64,000 nucleotides of DNA from Clostridium tertium (lineage in GTDB: Bacteria > Bacillota > Clostridia > Clostridiales > Clostridiaceae): positions 1-64,000 of the forward strand of contig NZ_JAGGJY010000013.1 in assembly GCF_017873245.1 (NCBI RefSeq), given 5' to 3'. Under the pieces are notes generated by a model. That model had not been told where the DNA came from. It searched no databases and was given only the letters and a program-made list of their open reading frames with translations. The translations under genes were made by a program, and so were the position numbers. Below are positions 1-7,656 of the stretch, one piece after another (positions within the stretch are counted from its first letter, which is position 1; every line of letters starts with the position of its first letter).

Positions 1-15
1 TCAAACTCTCAATAA
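1..15 (-). rRNA. 5' end of 16S rRNA gene (partial)
   Basis: Read on the minus strand the first bases end in TTTTTATTGAGAGTTTGA, the conserved start of clostridial 16S rRNA just before its GATCCTGGCTCAG segment. The gene therefore runs leftward out of the window. The exact mature 5' end is approximate. The promoter and leader to the right support the call. Confidence 0.85.
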
Positions 16-139
16 AAAGTTTAATCTTTGCTCAAATTACTTTGAGTCTTAATGTTAAGACGTCTAAAAGAATTGCTGGTTTGTTTACTTAACTTTTCTG
101 TTCAATTTTCAAAGATCTTGTCGCACAAGCGACTTCTAC
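16..139 (-). other. rRNA operon leader region
   Basis: Transcribed leader between the rRNA promoter and 16S. It holds a short hairpin GTCGCTTGTGCGAC (plus 121-134) followed by GATCTTTGAAAATTGAAC, which resembles the boxA-type antitermination leader of Firmicutes rRNA operons. A second short inverted repeat near 23-50 (CTCAAAG/TTTGAG) may help pre-16S processing. No protein-coding potential is evident. Confidence 0.6.
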
Positions 140-168
140 ATATTAACATCCTTAGGAGTTATTGTCAA
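140..168 (-). promoter_or_regulatory. rRNA operon sigma-A promoter
   Basis: On the minus strand: TTGACA at 168-163, a 17-base spacer, then TAATAT at 145-140. This is a consensus -35, optimal spacing and a near-consensus -10, about 125 bases upstream of 16S. From here to the tRNA at 541 (about 370 bases) the sequence is very AT-rich and I see no gene. Confidence 0.75.
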
Positions 169-540
169 CATATTTTTTCTGTTGTTATCAATACTTTCTT
201 TCCCCGAAGGACATTGACTATTCTATCACAGCTTTACATATACAAATATAAATATGTGCTATATATTTAAAATTATTCATTATTTCCTTATTTTTTTTAA
301 TTTTTTCTTTAATTTATATATATTGATACTCCAGGATAAGTTTAAGAATATATTCACCACATTATAATACATATTAGTATTTTAATTCCAATAACTTTAT
401 TATTTCTATAATATATTTTATGTATTCATAAATATTATTTTATTATACAATATTCATTATATTTAAATTTCAAAGCAACTTAACTATAGAAATTTTAAAA
501 TATTAGTATTATAATATACTAGCAAAATAAATTCATTTAT

Positions 541-617
541 GCATCTATAGCTCAGTTGGATAGAGCGTTGGACTTCGAATCCAAGCGTCGGGGGTTCGAG
601 CCCCTCTAGGTGCACCA
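541..617 (+). tRNA. tRNA-Arg (anticodon TCG)
   Basis: Complete cloverleaf with encoded CCA. Acceptor GCATCTA pairs with TAGGTGC. The anticodon stem TTGGA/TCCAA encloses CTTCGAA, giving anticodon TCG, which reads CGA. It stands alone on the plus strand, divergent from the rRNA operon. Confidence 0.95.
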
Positions 618-634
618 CTATATTTTGTAAGCAA

Positions 635-738
635 AATAGTGAAAAATGAAAAAGTGAAAGAATTTGTTTAATCTTAATTTAAACTTTTCATAGCAAAACA
701 TCCTTAACTTTTCACTCTTTCACTATTATTTTTTTTAC
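635..738 (+). terminator. Probable terminator after tRNA-Arg
   Basis: AATAGTGAAA (635-644) can pair with TTTCACTATT (718-727), followed by ATTTTTTTT. A smaller hairpin (TTTTG TAAG CAAAA) lies directly after the tRNA. The loop is long, so the call is moderate. Confidence 0.45.
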
Positions 739-802
739 TAATAATAAATTACTAGGCTACCTAGCCTCTGAAACATCTACAGTTATCATATTCTTTCACA
801 GC

Positions 803-2803
803 TTATAAATATTTCATTATCATTGTAGAAATTGGATCAACCTTAATTATATTTCCTTCTATATTATACAGCCCATCCTCATTTATGTTATTTTTATCTA
901 ATATCACCTTAAACTTATTATGATTTAACGTAACTTCCACTGGATACTTATTAGAATTAAATATAACTACTATTTTACCTAGGGAATCTCCTACTTCATT
1001 TCCATCAGATATATAACCTACTATATTTTTCTCCATAAAGTTTTCTCCAATTTTTAAAAACACGATATTCTTTTCTATATCCTTCGATGAATTCATTTTG
1101 AATACTCTATGATTTTTTCTTAATTTAATTAATTTTTTATAATACTCAAATATATCTATATACTTCTCTTTTCTACTCCACTCAAATTTATTAACAACAT
1201 CTGATGATTTATAACTATTTTCTATTAAATCTCCATTAATGTCTGTTTTAGTTCTTAATATTTCATCCCCCGAATGAATAAATGGAATTCCTTGCGATGT
1301 TAATATTATTGCTGCCGCCATTTTATTCATATCAATTTTTTCTTTTTCGCTTGATAAAGGCATACCTAAAGATAACTTATCCCACAAAGTATAATTATCA
1401 TGAGCTGATGTATATGTTATAGTTTGATATGGCTCATTAGCCCAATAATCATCCGTATAAATAACTTTATCATATTCTATATCTTTATGTTTTATTGAAG
1501 CTACTATTCCAAACTTTAAGCTTTCTTCAAGATCCATTTCACCATTTATAAATCCGCCTTTTTCCTTTTCAAAAACATCACCTTTTATTGCATCCCTTAT
1601 ATCATCACTAAAAGCCCCTATTTGCAAATCACCAAATTTTCTTATATTTTTCTTTAGAGTTAGCCTTTCATCAGATAATGGTGAATCGCTAGCCTTCCAC
1701 CCTTCCCCATACACAAGTATATCTTTATCTATTTTATTAAGCTCTTCCCTAATTATCTTTACTGTCTCTATATCATGAAGCCCCATTAAATCAAACCTAA
1801 ATCCATCTACTTTATATTCATTCACCCAATATTTTAACGAATCAACAATAAATTTTCTTACCATAATCCTTTCCGATGCAATTTCATTTCCACATCCTGA
1901 CCCATTTGAAAAACTGCCATCATTATTTTGACGATAATAGTACTTAGGAACTATACAGTTAAAATTAGAATTTTCTGTATCTGCTGTATGATTATAAACT
2001 ACATCCATAACTACTTTAAATCCAGATTCATGTAACTTCATTATTAACTTTTTAAATTCCTTTATTCTAACCTCACCTAAATAAGGATTAGTTGAATATG
2101 ATCCTTCCGGGACATTATAATTTAATGGATCATAACCCCAATTATATTCATTTTCATTAAATCTTCTTTCATCTACTGTTTTATAATCAAAGCTAGGTAG
2201 TAATTGAATAACATTCACTCCTAGTTCTTTTAAATGGCTTAATCCTGTTTTAACTTTAGTTCCTTTTATTACAGACCCGTCCTGACATATCCCTTCAAAC
2301 TTACCTTTTAACTCATTATCTATCCCAGAATTACTATCTATAGTAAAATCCCTAACATGCATCTCATAAATTATTGCATCTAATGAAGTTTCTAAAATTG
2401 GCTTTTTATGATTTTCCCATCCATCAGGATTTGTTTTGTTTAAGTCTATAATCATGCCTCTTTTTCCATTAACGCCTACTGCCTTGGCATATGGATCTAC
2501 GACTTCATGCTCTTTTCCATCTATATTTACTAAATAGTTATAGAATTCACCATCTAGATTCCCACCAATTTCAATCTCCCAAATTCCCTTTTCCCTATAT
2601 TCCATATTAACGGTTTTACTTGCCTGTGATTCATAATCATAGCCATCTTTTCCATATAAATTTATTTTCACACTCACCGCTAAAGGTGACCATAATCTAA
2701 ACTTTGTTTTTGTATATGAATATATAGCCCCAAGTTCATCATCATATCTATATAAGTCTTCAAATTCCTTAGAATCATAATTTTTATAGTTAAAATACAT
2801 CAT
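803..2803 (-). CDS. pulA: Type I pullulanase (GH13)
   Basis: Debranching enzyme that cleaves alpha-1,6 links in pullulan, glycogen or amylopectin fragments. The 666 residues show an N-terminal CBM48-like beta domain (about 24-110) and then a GH13 barrel. The type I pullulanase signature YNWGYDP is at 220-226. The expected catalytic residues are visible: nucleophile D338 in GFRFD, acid/base E367 in YGEGW, and D469 in SAHDN. There is no signal peptide, so a cytoplasmic role on imported maltodextrin or stored glycogen is likely. AAGGAGG precedes the start; a second ATG follows at once, so the start is uncertain by one codon. It is monocistronic and converges on the upstream tRNA. Confidence 0.93.
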   Translation of the reverse strand: MMYFNYKNYDSKEFEDLYRYDDELGAIYSYTKTKFRLWSPLAVSVKINLYGKDGYDYESQASKTVNMEYREKGIWEIEIGGNLDGEFYNYLVNIDGKEHEVVDPYAKAVGVNGKRGMIIDLNKTNPDGWENHKKPILETSLDAIIYEMHVRDFTIDSNSGIDNELKGKFEGICQDGSVIKGTKVKTGLSHLKELGVNVIQLLPSFDYKTVDERRFNENEYNWGYDPLNYNVPEGSYSTNPYLGEVRIKEFKKLIMKLHESGFKVVMDVVYNHTADTENSNFNCIVPKYYYRQNNDGSFSNGSGCGNEIASERIMVRKFIVDSLKYWVNEYKVDGFRFDLMGLHDIETVKIIREELNKIDKDILVYGEGWKASDSPLSDERLTLKKNIRKFGDLQIGAFSDDIRDAIKGDVFEKEKGGFINGEMDLEESLKFGIVASIKHKDIEYDKVIYTDDYWANEPYQTITYTSAHDNYTLWDKLSLGMPLSSEKEKIDMNKMAAAIILTSQGIPFIHSGDEILRTKTDINGDLIENSYKSSDVVNKFEWSRKEKYIDIFEYYKKLIKLRKNHRVFKMNSSKDIEKNIVFLKIGENFMEKNIVGYISDGNEVGDSLGKIVVIFNSNKYPVEVTLNHNKFKVILDKNNINEDGLYNIEGNIIKVDPISTMIMKYL

Positions 2804-2944
2804 ATCGCCTCCTTATTAACTAATTATATTACAAAGTAATATGCTTTTTTATTTTTACAAGTATCTTTGTATTTAAATACAAACTTAATATTAATTTATT
2901 ATGAATTTGTCTTATATTATATAATTTGAATTTTAAATCCTTAT

Positions 2945-2990
2945 ACAAAAATAAGCCTTACATCACATTTACATGATATAAGGCTTGTTT
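2945..2990 (-). terminator. Terminator downstream of cutC
   Basis: Inverted repeat AAGCCTTA (2953-2960) / TAAGGCTT (2979-2986). On the minus strand it is followed by ATTTTTGTAT just after the cutC stop codon. Confidence 0.75.
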
Positions 2991-2998
2991 TATAAATA

Positions 2999-3607
2999 CT
3001 ATACAATTTTTGTTCCATGAATTTCTTTAGCTTTAGTTTTTTCTATTACTAAGTCTCTATTTCCCTTATTAATTCCAGCTCCTGGAATTATAATTATTCT
3101 ATCACCAGCATACTCAATTAGCTCTTTTAAAGTATCTAAATTATTTAATGCAGATATATCTCCACCTTTAGTTAGTATTCTATCAATACCTAATTCAACT
3201 AATTCATCAATCGCTGATTTTTTATCCATTACTTCATCAAATGCCATGTGAAAAGTTATATTTAAATCTCCACTAACTTCTTTTACTTTCTTTATAAAAT
3301 CACTATCAATTTTCCCACTTTTCGTTAATGCGCCTATTACAATAGCATTTACTCCTAAATTCTTGCACATTTCTATATCAATATACATTATTTCTTTTTC
3401 TACATTACTATATATAAAATTACCTCCCCTTGGTCTAATTATCACATTTATAGGTAAATTTATATTTTCTATTGTCTTCTTTATAGTTCCATAACTAGGA
3501 GTTGTTCCACCTTCCATTAAATTATCGCATAACTCTATTCTATTTGCTCCATTTGCTTCAGCTCTCACTACATCTTCATAACAACCTGTACATGCTTCAA
3601 ATACCAT
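2999..3607 (-). CDS. cutC: CutC family protein (copper homeostasis)
   Basis: TIM-barrel protein of the CutC family, linked to copper handling in bacteria though its biochemical activity is unsettled. Family landmarks are the FEACTGC start, GANRIELCDNL, then RPRGG and AFDEV. An open frame extends 27 codons further, but AAGGGAGG lies just upstream of the ATG at 3607 and the extension has no family similarity. I therefore place the start at 3607, giving 202 residues, normal for the family. The 5' region carries three DnaA-box-like nonamers (3648-3712), which also lie in the rejected extension. Confidence 0.88.
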   Translation of the reverse strand: MVFEACTGCYEDVVRAEANGANRIELCDNLMEGGTTPSYGTIKKTIENINLPINVIIRPRGGNFIYSNVEKEIMYIDIEMCKNLGVNAIVIGALTKSGKIDSDFIKKVKEVSGDLNITFHMAFDEVMDKKSAIDELVELGIDRILTKGGDISALNNLDTLKELIEYAGDRIIIIPGAGINKGNRDLVIEKTKAKEIHGTKIV

Positions 3608-3647
3608 AAAACCCTCCCTTATCATTACATAAAAACTAACAAAAAAT

Positions 3648-3712
3648 TTATCCACAAGATATTTAAATTTATCCACATATTTAAACATACTTTGTAATAT
3701 CTTTGTGGATTT
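3648..3712. promoter_or_regulatory. Three DnaA-box-like sites upstream of cutC
   Basis: TTATCCACA occurs exactly at 3648-3656 and 3669-3677, 21 bases apart (two helical turns). A reverse-oriented TGTGGATTT lies at 3704-3712. The first two match the consensus DnaA box. They overlap the cutC upstream region and could let DnaA influence cutC, or act as a minor DnaA-binding locus. Confidence 0.5.
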
Positions 3713-3734
3713 TATATATTATTATGCTTCACTT

Positions 3735-3773
3735 AAGAAAAAAATAAAGACAACTTAAATCAGTTGTCTTTTC
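3735..3773 (-). terminator. Terminator of the tRNA array
   Basis: AAAGACAACT (3746-3755) pairs with AGTTGTCTTT (3762-3771). On the minus strand the hairpin is followed by ATTTTTTTCTT, directly after the last tRNA of the array. Confidence 0.85.
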
Positions 3774-3776
3774 TTT

Positions 3777-3850
3777 TGGAGCGGGTGATGAGAATCGAAC
3801 TCACGTAACTTGCTTGGAAGGCAAGGGCTCTACCATTGAGCTACACCCGC
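3777..3850 (-). tRNA. tRNA-Gly (TCC)
   Basis: Acceptor GCGGGTG/CACCCGC; anticodon loop CTTCCAA; CCA encoded. Last gene of the array; one of four identical copies. Confidence 0.95.
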
Positions 3851-3856
3851 ATATTA

Positions 3857-3931
3857 TGGAGCGAAAGACGGGACTCGAACCCGCAACATTCACCTTGGCA
3901 AGGTGACGCTCTACCATTGAGCCACTTCCGC
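3857..3931 (-). tRNA. tRNA-Gly (GCC)
   Basis: Anticodon stem-loop TCACC TTGCCAA GGTGA gives anticodon GCC; CCA encoded. Same sequence as 4453-4527. Confidence 0.95.
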
Positions 3932-3958
3932 TTATTTTTTATATTAATTCAATATATA

Positions 3959-4042
3959 TGGTGCAGATGAAGGGAGTCGAACCCCCACGCCAATGGCGCT
4001 AGATCCTAAGTCTAGTGCGTCTGCCAATTCCGCCACATCTGC
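3959..4042 (-). tRNA. tRNA-Leu (TAG)
   Basis: An 84-base class II tRNA with a long variable arm. Anticodon stem-loop CTAGA CTTAGGA TCTAG gives TAG. Duplicate of 4554-4637. Confidence 0.95.
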
Positions 4043-4050
4043 ATATATAT

Positions 4051-4126
4051 TGGTGGCTTACCCGGGAATCGAACCCGGTACACCTTGATTAAAAGTCAAG
4101 TGCTCTACCGATTGAGCTAGTAAACC
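4051..4126 (-). tRNA. tRNA-Lys (TTT)
   Basis: Acceptor GGTTTAC/GTAAGCC, loop CTTTTAA (anticodon TTT), CCA encoded. Duplicate of 4646-4721. Confidence 0.95.
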
Positions 4127-4130
4127 AAGT

Positions 4131-4205
4131 TGGCTGGGATAGCAGGATTTGAACCTACGAATACCGCAGTCAAAGTGCGGTGCCTTACCGCTTGGCGATA
4201 TCCCA
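4131..4205 (-). tRNA. tRNA-Gln (TTG)
   Basis: Acceptor TGGGATA/TATCCCA with the 5' U typical of bacterial tRNA-Gln; loop CTTTGAC gives TTG; CCA encoded. Duplicate of 4726-4800. Confidence 0.95.
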
Positions 4206-4210
4206 GCGTA

Positions 4211-4287
4211 TGGGGTGAACGATGGGACTCGAACCCACGACAACCAGTGCCACAAACTGGCGCTCTACCAACTGAACTACGTTCACC
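4211..4287 (-). tRNA. tRNA-His (GTG)
   Basis: Loop TTGTGGC gives GTG. The extra 5' G opposite discriminator C, the tRNA-His identity element, is present. Duplicate of 4806-4882. Confidence 0.95.
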
Positions 4288-4292
4288 ATTTA

Positions 4293-4369
<77 letters not shown>

Positions 4370-4372
4370 ATA

Positions 4373-4446
4373 TGGAGCGGGTGATGAGAATCGAACTCAC
4401 GTAACTTGCTTGGAAGGCAAGGGCTCTACCATTGAGCTACACCCGC
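4373..4446 (-). tRNA. tRNA-Gly (TCC)
   Basis: Identical to 3777-3850; starts the second copy of the duplicated block. Confidence 0.95.
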
Positions 4447-4452
4447 ATATTA

Positions 4453-4527
4453 TGGAGCGAAAGACGGGACTCGAACCCGCAACATTCACCTTGGCAAGGT
4501 GACGCTCTACCATTGAGCCACTTCCGC
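4453..4527 (-). tRNA. tRNA-Gly (GCC)
   Basis: Identical to 3857-3931. The spacer to the next tRNA differs from the first block by a single T. Confidence 0.95.
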
Positions 4528-4553
4528 TTATTTTTATATTAATTCAATATATA

Positions 4554-4637
4554 TGGTGCAGATGAAGGGAGTCGAACCCCCACGCCAATGGCGCTAGATC
4601 CTAAGTCTAGTGCGTCTGCCAATTCCGCCACATCTGC
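4554..4637 (-). tRNA. tRNA-Leu (TAG)
   Basis: Identical to 3959-4042, with long variable arm and CCA. Confidence 0.95.
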
Positions 4638-4645
4638 ATATATAT

Positions 4646-4721
4646 TGGTGGCTTACCCGGGAATCGAACCCGGTACACCTTGATTAAAAGTCAAGTGCTC
4701 TACCGATTGAGCTAGTAAACC
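4646..4721 (-). tRNA. tRNA-Lys (TTT)
   Basis: Identical to 4051-4126. Confidence 0.95.
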
Positions 4722-4725
4722 AAGT

Positions 4726-4800
4726 TGGCTGGGATAGCAGGATTTGAACCTACGAATACCGCAGTCAAAGTGCGGTGCCTTACCGCTTGGCGATATCCCA
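4726..4800 (-). tRNA. tRNA-Gln (TTG)
   Basis: Identical to 4131-4205. Confidence 0.95.
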
Positions 4801-4805
4801 GCGTA

Positions 4806-4882
4806 TGGGGTGAACGATGGGACTCGAACCCACGACAACCAGTGCCACAAACTGGCGCTCTACCAACTGAACTACGTTCACC
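4806..4882 (-). tRNA. tRNA-His (GTG)
   Basis: Identical to 4211-4287, including the extra 5' G. Confidence 0.95.
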
Positions 4883-4886
4883 ATAA

Positions 4887-4962
4887 TGGTGCGTTATCAG
4901 GGGATCGAACCCGGGACACCCTGATTAAGAGTCAGGTGCTCTACCAACTGAGCTAATAACGC
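4887..4962 (-). tRNA. tRNA-Lys (CTT)
   Basis: Acceptor GCGTTAT/ATAACGC, loop CTCTTAA (anticodon CTT, reads AAG), CCA encoded. The T stem CCGGG/CCCTG contains one C-U mismatch. Present only in this block, so the other block lost it or this one gained it. Confidence 0.9.
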
Positions 4963-4967
4963 ATATC

Positions 4968-5044
<77 letters not shown>

Positions 5045-5071
5045 ATATTACCATTATTATATTATGTTTAA

Positions 5072-5145
5072 TGGAGCGGGTGATGAGAATCGAACTCACG
5101 TAACTTGCTTGGAAGGCAAGGGCTCTACCATTGAGCTACACCCGC
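5072..5145 (-). tRNA. tRNA-Gly (TCC)
   Basis: Third copy of this tRNA, paired with tRNA-Pro through the same 16-base spacer as 5396-5561. Confidence 0.95.
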
Positions 5146-5161
5146 ATATTAAATTTTAAAG

Positions 5162-5237
5162 TGGTCGGGGTGACAGGGATTGAACCTGCGACCTCATGGT
5201 CCCAAACCACGCGCGCTCCCATCTGCGCCACACCCCG
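5162..5237 (-). tRNA. tRNA-Pro (TGG)
   Basis: Acceptor CGGGGTG/CACCCCG, loop TTTGGGA gives TGG; CCA encoded. Confidence 0.95.
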
Positions 5238-5244
5238 GTGTTGA

Positions 5245-5321
<77 letters not shown>

Positions 5322-5345
5322 TTATTCTCACAAAGAACATTAATT

Positions 5346-5374
5346 ATTTTATATCATCCTTAGTCACTTGTCAA
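5346..5374 (-). promoter_or_regulatory. Internal promoter within the tRNA array
   Basis: Minus strand TTGACA (5374-5369), 17-base spacer, TAAAAT (5351-5346). It lies in the only sizeable spacer of the array, 25 bases upstream of tRNA-Arg, so it can drive the 18 downstream tRNAs independently of the outer promoter. Confidence 0.75.
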
Positions 5375-5395
5375 CATTTTTTTTAACCACTTTTA

Positions 5396-5469
5396 TGGAG
5401 CGGGTGATGAGAATCGAACTCACGTAACTTGCTTGGAAGGCAAGGGCTCTACCATTGAGCTACACCCGC
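5396..5469 (-). tRNA. tRNA-Gly (TCC)
   Basis: Fourth copy of tRNA-Gly(TCC). Confidence 0.95.
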
Positions 5470-5485
5470 ATATTAAATTTTAAAG

Positions 5486-5561
5486 TGGTCGGGGTGACAG
5501 GGATTGAACCTGCGACCTCATGGTCCCAAACCACGCGCGCTCCCATCTGCGCCACACCCCG
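5486..5561 (-). tRNA. tRNA-Pro (TGG)
   Basis: Second copy of tRNA-Pro(TGG); first gene of the whole array. Confidence 0.95.
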
Positions 5562-5592
5562 ATATCTTTAATATCTGTCAGCGACAATGTTT

Positions 5593-5621
5593 ATTCTACA
5601 ATAGGATTAGCAATCCGTCAA
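5593..5621 (-). promoter_or_regulatory. Outer promoter of the tRNA array
   Basis: Minus strand TTGACG (5621-5616), 17-base spacer, TAGAAT (5598-5593), 32 bases upstream of the first tRNA-Pro. Confidence 0.7.
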
Positions 5622-5716
5622 TACATTTTTTAAAAAATAATCTATATAAGAGAATTTTGGAGATTTAACTAGATATTTAATAATATTGTAAACTAATAAC
5701 GGATTGCATAAAAAAT

Positions 5717-6196
5717 TTATTCTATTTCTTTTAAGTATATATTATTTTTTTTATTTTCTAATATTTCTATAAATCCTAACGTCTTTTTTGCTCTACCATA
5801 AGGCAATGTTATACTTCCTGGATTCATCATAGTCAATCCATCATGTTCATTTATTAAAGCTTTATGAGAATGTCCAAAAAGCACTATATCTGCACCTACT
5901 TCTTTACCCTTATAGAATATAGTATTGTATTCATTCTTTACATTATACATATGCCCATGAGTCATATATATTTTTAATCCCATTATATCTATTATTCTTT
6001 CAATAGGATACTCATTAGAAACATCACAATTTCCCTTAACTGCATATACTTCACCATTAAAATCATTTAATAATATTTTTGTATCTGGAGCTCCATCTCC
6101 ACAATGTAAGATAACATCGACATCTACTAAATACTTTTTTATAGCATTTATAGATGAAGCTTCATAATGAGAATCACTTAATACAGCAATCTTCAT
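5717..6196 (-). CDS. YfcE/MJ0936-family metallophosphoesterase
   Basis: Small (159 residues) calcineurin-like phosphodiesterase. The metal-binding motifs are in order: SDSH (7-10), HCGD (31-34), GNCD, and TH-GH then GHSHKA near the C terminus. The family hydrolyses model phosphodiesters; the natural substrate is uncertain. It follows rdgB with a 9-base gap, and rph-rdgB-phosphoesterase is a frequent clostridial operon. AGGAGG precedes the ATG. Confidence 0.88.
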   Translation of the reverse strand: MKIAVLSDSHYEASSINAIKKYLVDVDVILHCGDGAPDTKILLNDFNGEVYAVKGNCDVSNEYPIERIIDIMGLKIYMTHGHMYNVKNEYNTIFYKGKEVGADIVLFGHSHKALINEHDGLTMMNPGSITLPYGRAKKTLGFIEILENKKNNIYLKEIE

Positions 6197-6205
6197 AATT
6201 TCCTC

Positions 6206-6817
6206 CTATAGAAACTCCTTTATAACTGCACTTATTTTTTTAAGCGCAATTCCTCTATGAGATATATCATTTTTTTCATCTATTGTAAGTTCTGCAAAAG
6301 TCTTATTAAGAGGTTCATATAAGAATAATGGATCATATCCAAATCCATCATAACCTCTTTCTTCTTCTAATATATAGCCATTTACCGTTCCGGTTACTGA
6401 TTTGTATATATTCTTATCATTTATTAATGCTAATTGACATACAAATCTAGCACTTCTATTATCATAACTAACGCCCTTTAAATTAAGAAGCAATTTTTCA
6501 TTATTCTTTTTATCATTTCCATGCTCTCCTGCATATCTCGCTGAATACACTCCTGGCTCACCATTTAAATATTCAACTTCTAAGCCAGAATCATCTGACA
6601 TTACTATAAAATTGTTTTCTCCTCTTTTTATTAACTCCTTATATATCTCTTCACTTTTCTTTTTTGCATTTTCTTCAAATGTTATTCCATCTTCTTCTAC
6701 ATCTATATCTAATCCGATATCCTTTAATGAAAAAACATTAATAGGCATATCATTTAGAACCTTCTTTATCTCATTTATCTTCCCTTGATTATTACTTGCT
6801 ATTATTAATTTTTTCAT
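6206..6817 (-). CDS. rdgB: XTP/dITP diphosphatase (RdgB/HAM1)
   Basis: House-cleaning pyrophosphatase that removes deaminated purine nucleoside triphosphates. It has the SNNQGKINEI nucleotide-binding start, DDSGLEV, SARYAG and the C-terminal FGYDP and SHRG-like motifs. I start it at the ATG at 6817, which follows GGAGGG inside the last codons of rph. The longer frame to 6853 lies within rph. The two genes are therefore translationally coupled. 203 residues, typical for the family. Confidence 0.93.
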   Translation of the reverse strand: MKKLIIASNNQGKINEIKKVLNDMPINVFSLKDIGLDIDVEEDGITFEENAKKKSEEIYKELIKRGENNFIVMSDDSGLEVEYLNGEPGVYSARYAGEHGNDKKNNEKLLLNLKGVSYDNRSARFVCQLALINDKNIYKSVTGTVNGYILEEERGYDGFGYDPLFLYEPLNKTFAELTIDEKNDISHRGIALKKISAVIKEFL

Positions 6818-6821
6818 AGAC

Positions 6822-7568
6822 TTATTTCCCTCCAGTACCAATCCAAAGGGCATCCATTTTTAAAGCATCCTTTTGTATTTGTACCATTTGTTTTATACCT
6901 TTTTGGGCTAAATCTAATAAATCATTTAAGTCATCTCTACTAAATGGTGATTCCTCTCCAGTTCCTTGAATTTCTATAAATTCACCTTCATCGGTAGCAA
7001 TAACATTCATATCTACCTTAGCATTAGAATCCTCTTCATAACATAAATCTAAAATCTTTTGGTCATTTAATATACCAACACTAGTTGCACTTACGAACTT
7101 TCTTATTGGATAAACTTCAAAAGGCTTTTCTTTATGTAGTTTATTTACTGCATCTACTAAAGCTACAAAGGCTCCTGTAATAGATGTAGTTCTTGTTCCA
7201 CCATCAGCTTGAATAACATCACAATCTATCCATATTGTTTTTTCACCAAGTGCTTTTAAATCCATTACTGATCTTAAAGCCCTTCCTATTAACCTTTGTA
7301 TTTCCATAGTTCTTCCATCAACCTTTAATCTAGCTATATCTCTAACCTTTCTTGTTCCAGTCGATCTTGGAAGCATATTATATTCAGCCGTTATCCACCC
7401 TTCTCCTTGACCCTTTAAAAATGGTGGAACTTTATCTTCTATAGATGCTGTACAAATTACTTTTGTATCTCCAACTTCTATTAATACAGATCCCTCTGCA
7501 TACTTTGTATATCCTCTAGTTATCTTAGCTGTTCTCACTTGTTCATTTTTTCTTCCATCTATTCTCAT
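6822..7568 (-). CDS. rph: Ribonuclease PH
   Basis: Phosphorolytic 3'-5' exoribonuclease that trims tRNA precursors. Family landmarks are the MRIDGR start, the segment from about 60 with [30 protein letters not shown] and the late FSRDDL motif. 248 residues, full length. GGAGG lies seven bases before the ATG. It heads the rph-rdgB-phosphoesterase operon and sits just upstream of the tRNA array, whose products are its substrates. Confidence 0.95.
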   Translation of the reverse strand: MRIDGRKNEQVRTAKITRGYTKYAEGSVLIEVGDTKVICTASIEDKVPPFLKGQGEGWITAEYNMLPRSTGTRKVRDIARLKVDGRTMEIQRLIGRALRSVMDLKALGEKTIWIDCDVIQADGGTRTTSITGAFVALVDAVNKLHKEKPFEVYPIRKFVSATSVGILNDQKILDLCYEEDSNAKVDMNVIATDEGEFIEIQGTGEESPFSRDDLNDLLDLAQKGIKQMVQIQKDALKMDALWIGTGGK

Positions 7569-7656
7569 GATTTTACCTCCAATTCTTAATATTATTAAAA
7601 TTTATGCACTATTTCAGCATTAGCCTCATATTATTAATATAAGGATTAATGAAGAG

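Noticed and set aside
52-270. 72-codon plus-strand frame in the rRNA leader
   Set aside because: Lies over the rRNA promoter and leader on the opposite strand; no ribosome binding site.
3608-3688. 27-residue N-terminal extension of CutC
   Set aside because: GGGAGG precedes the inner ATG, the extension lacks family similarity and it covers DnaA boxes.
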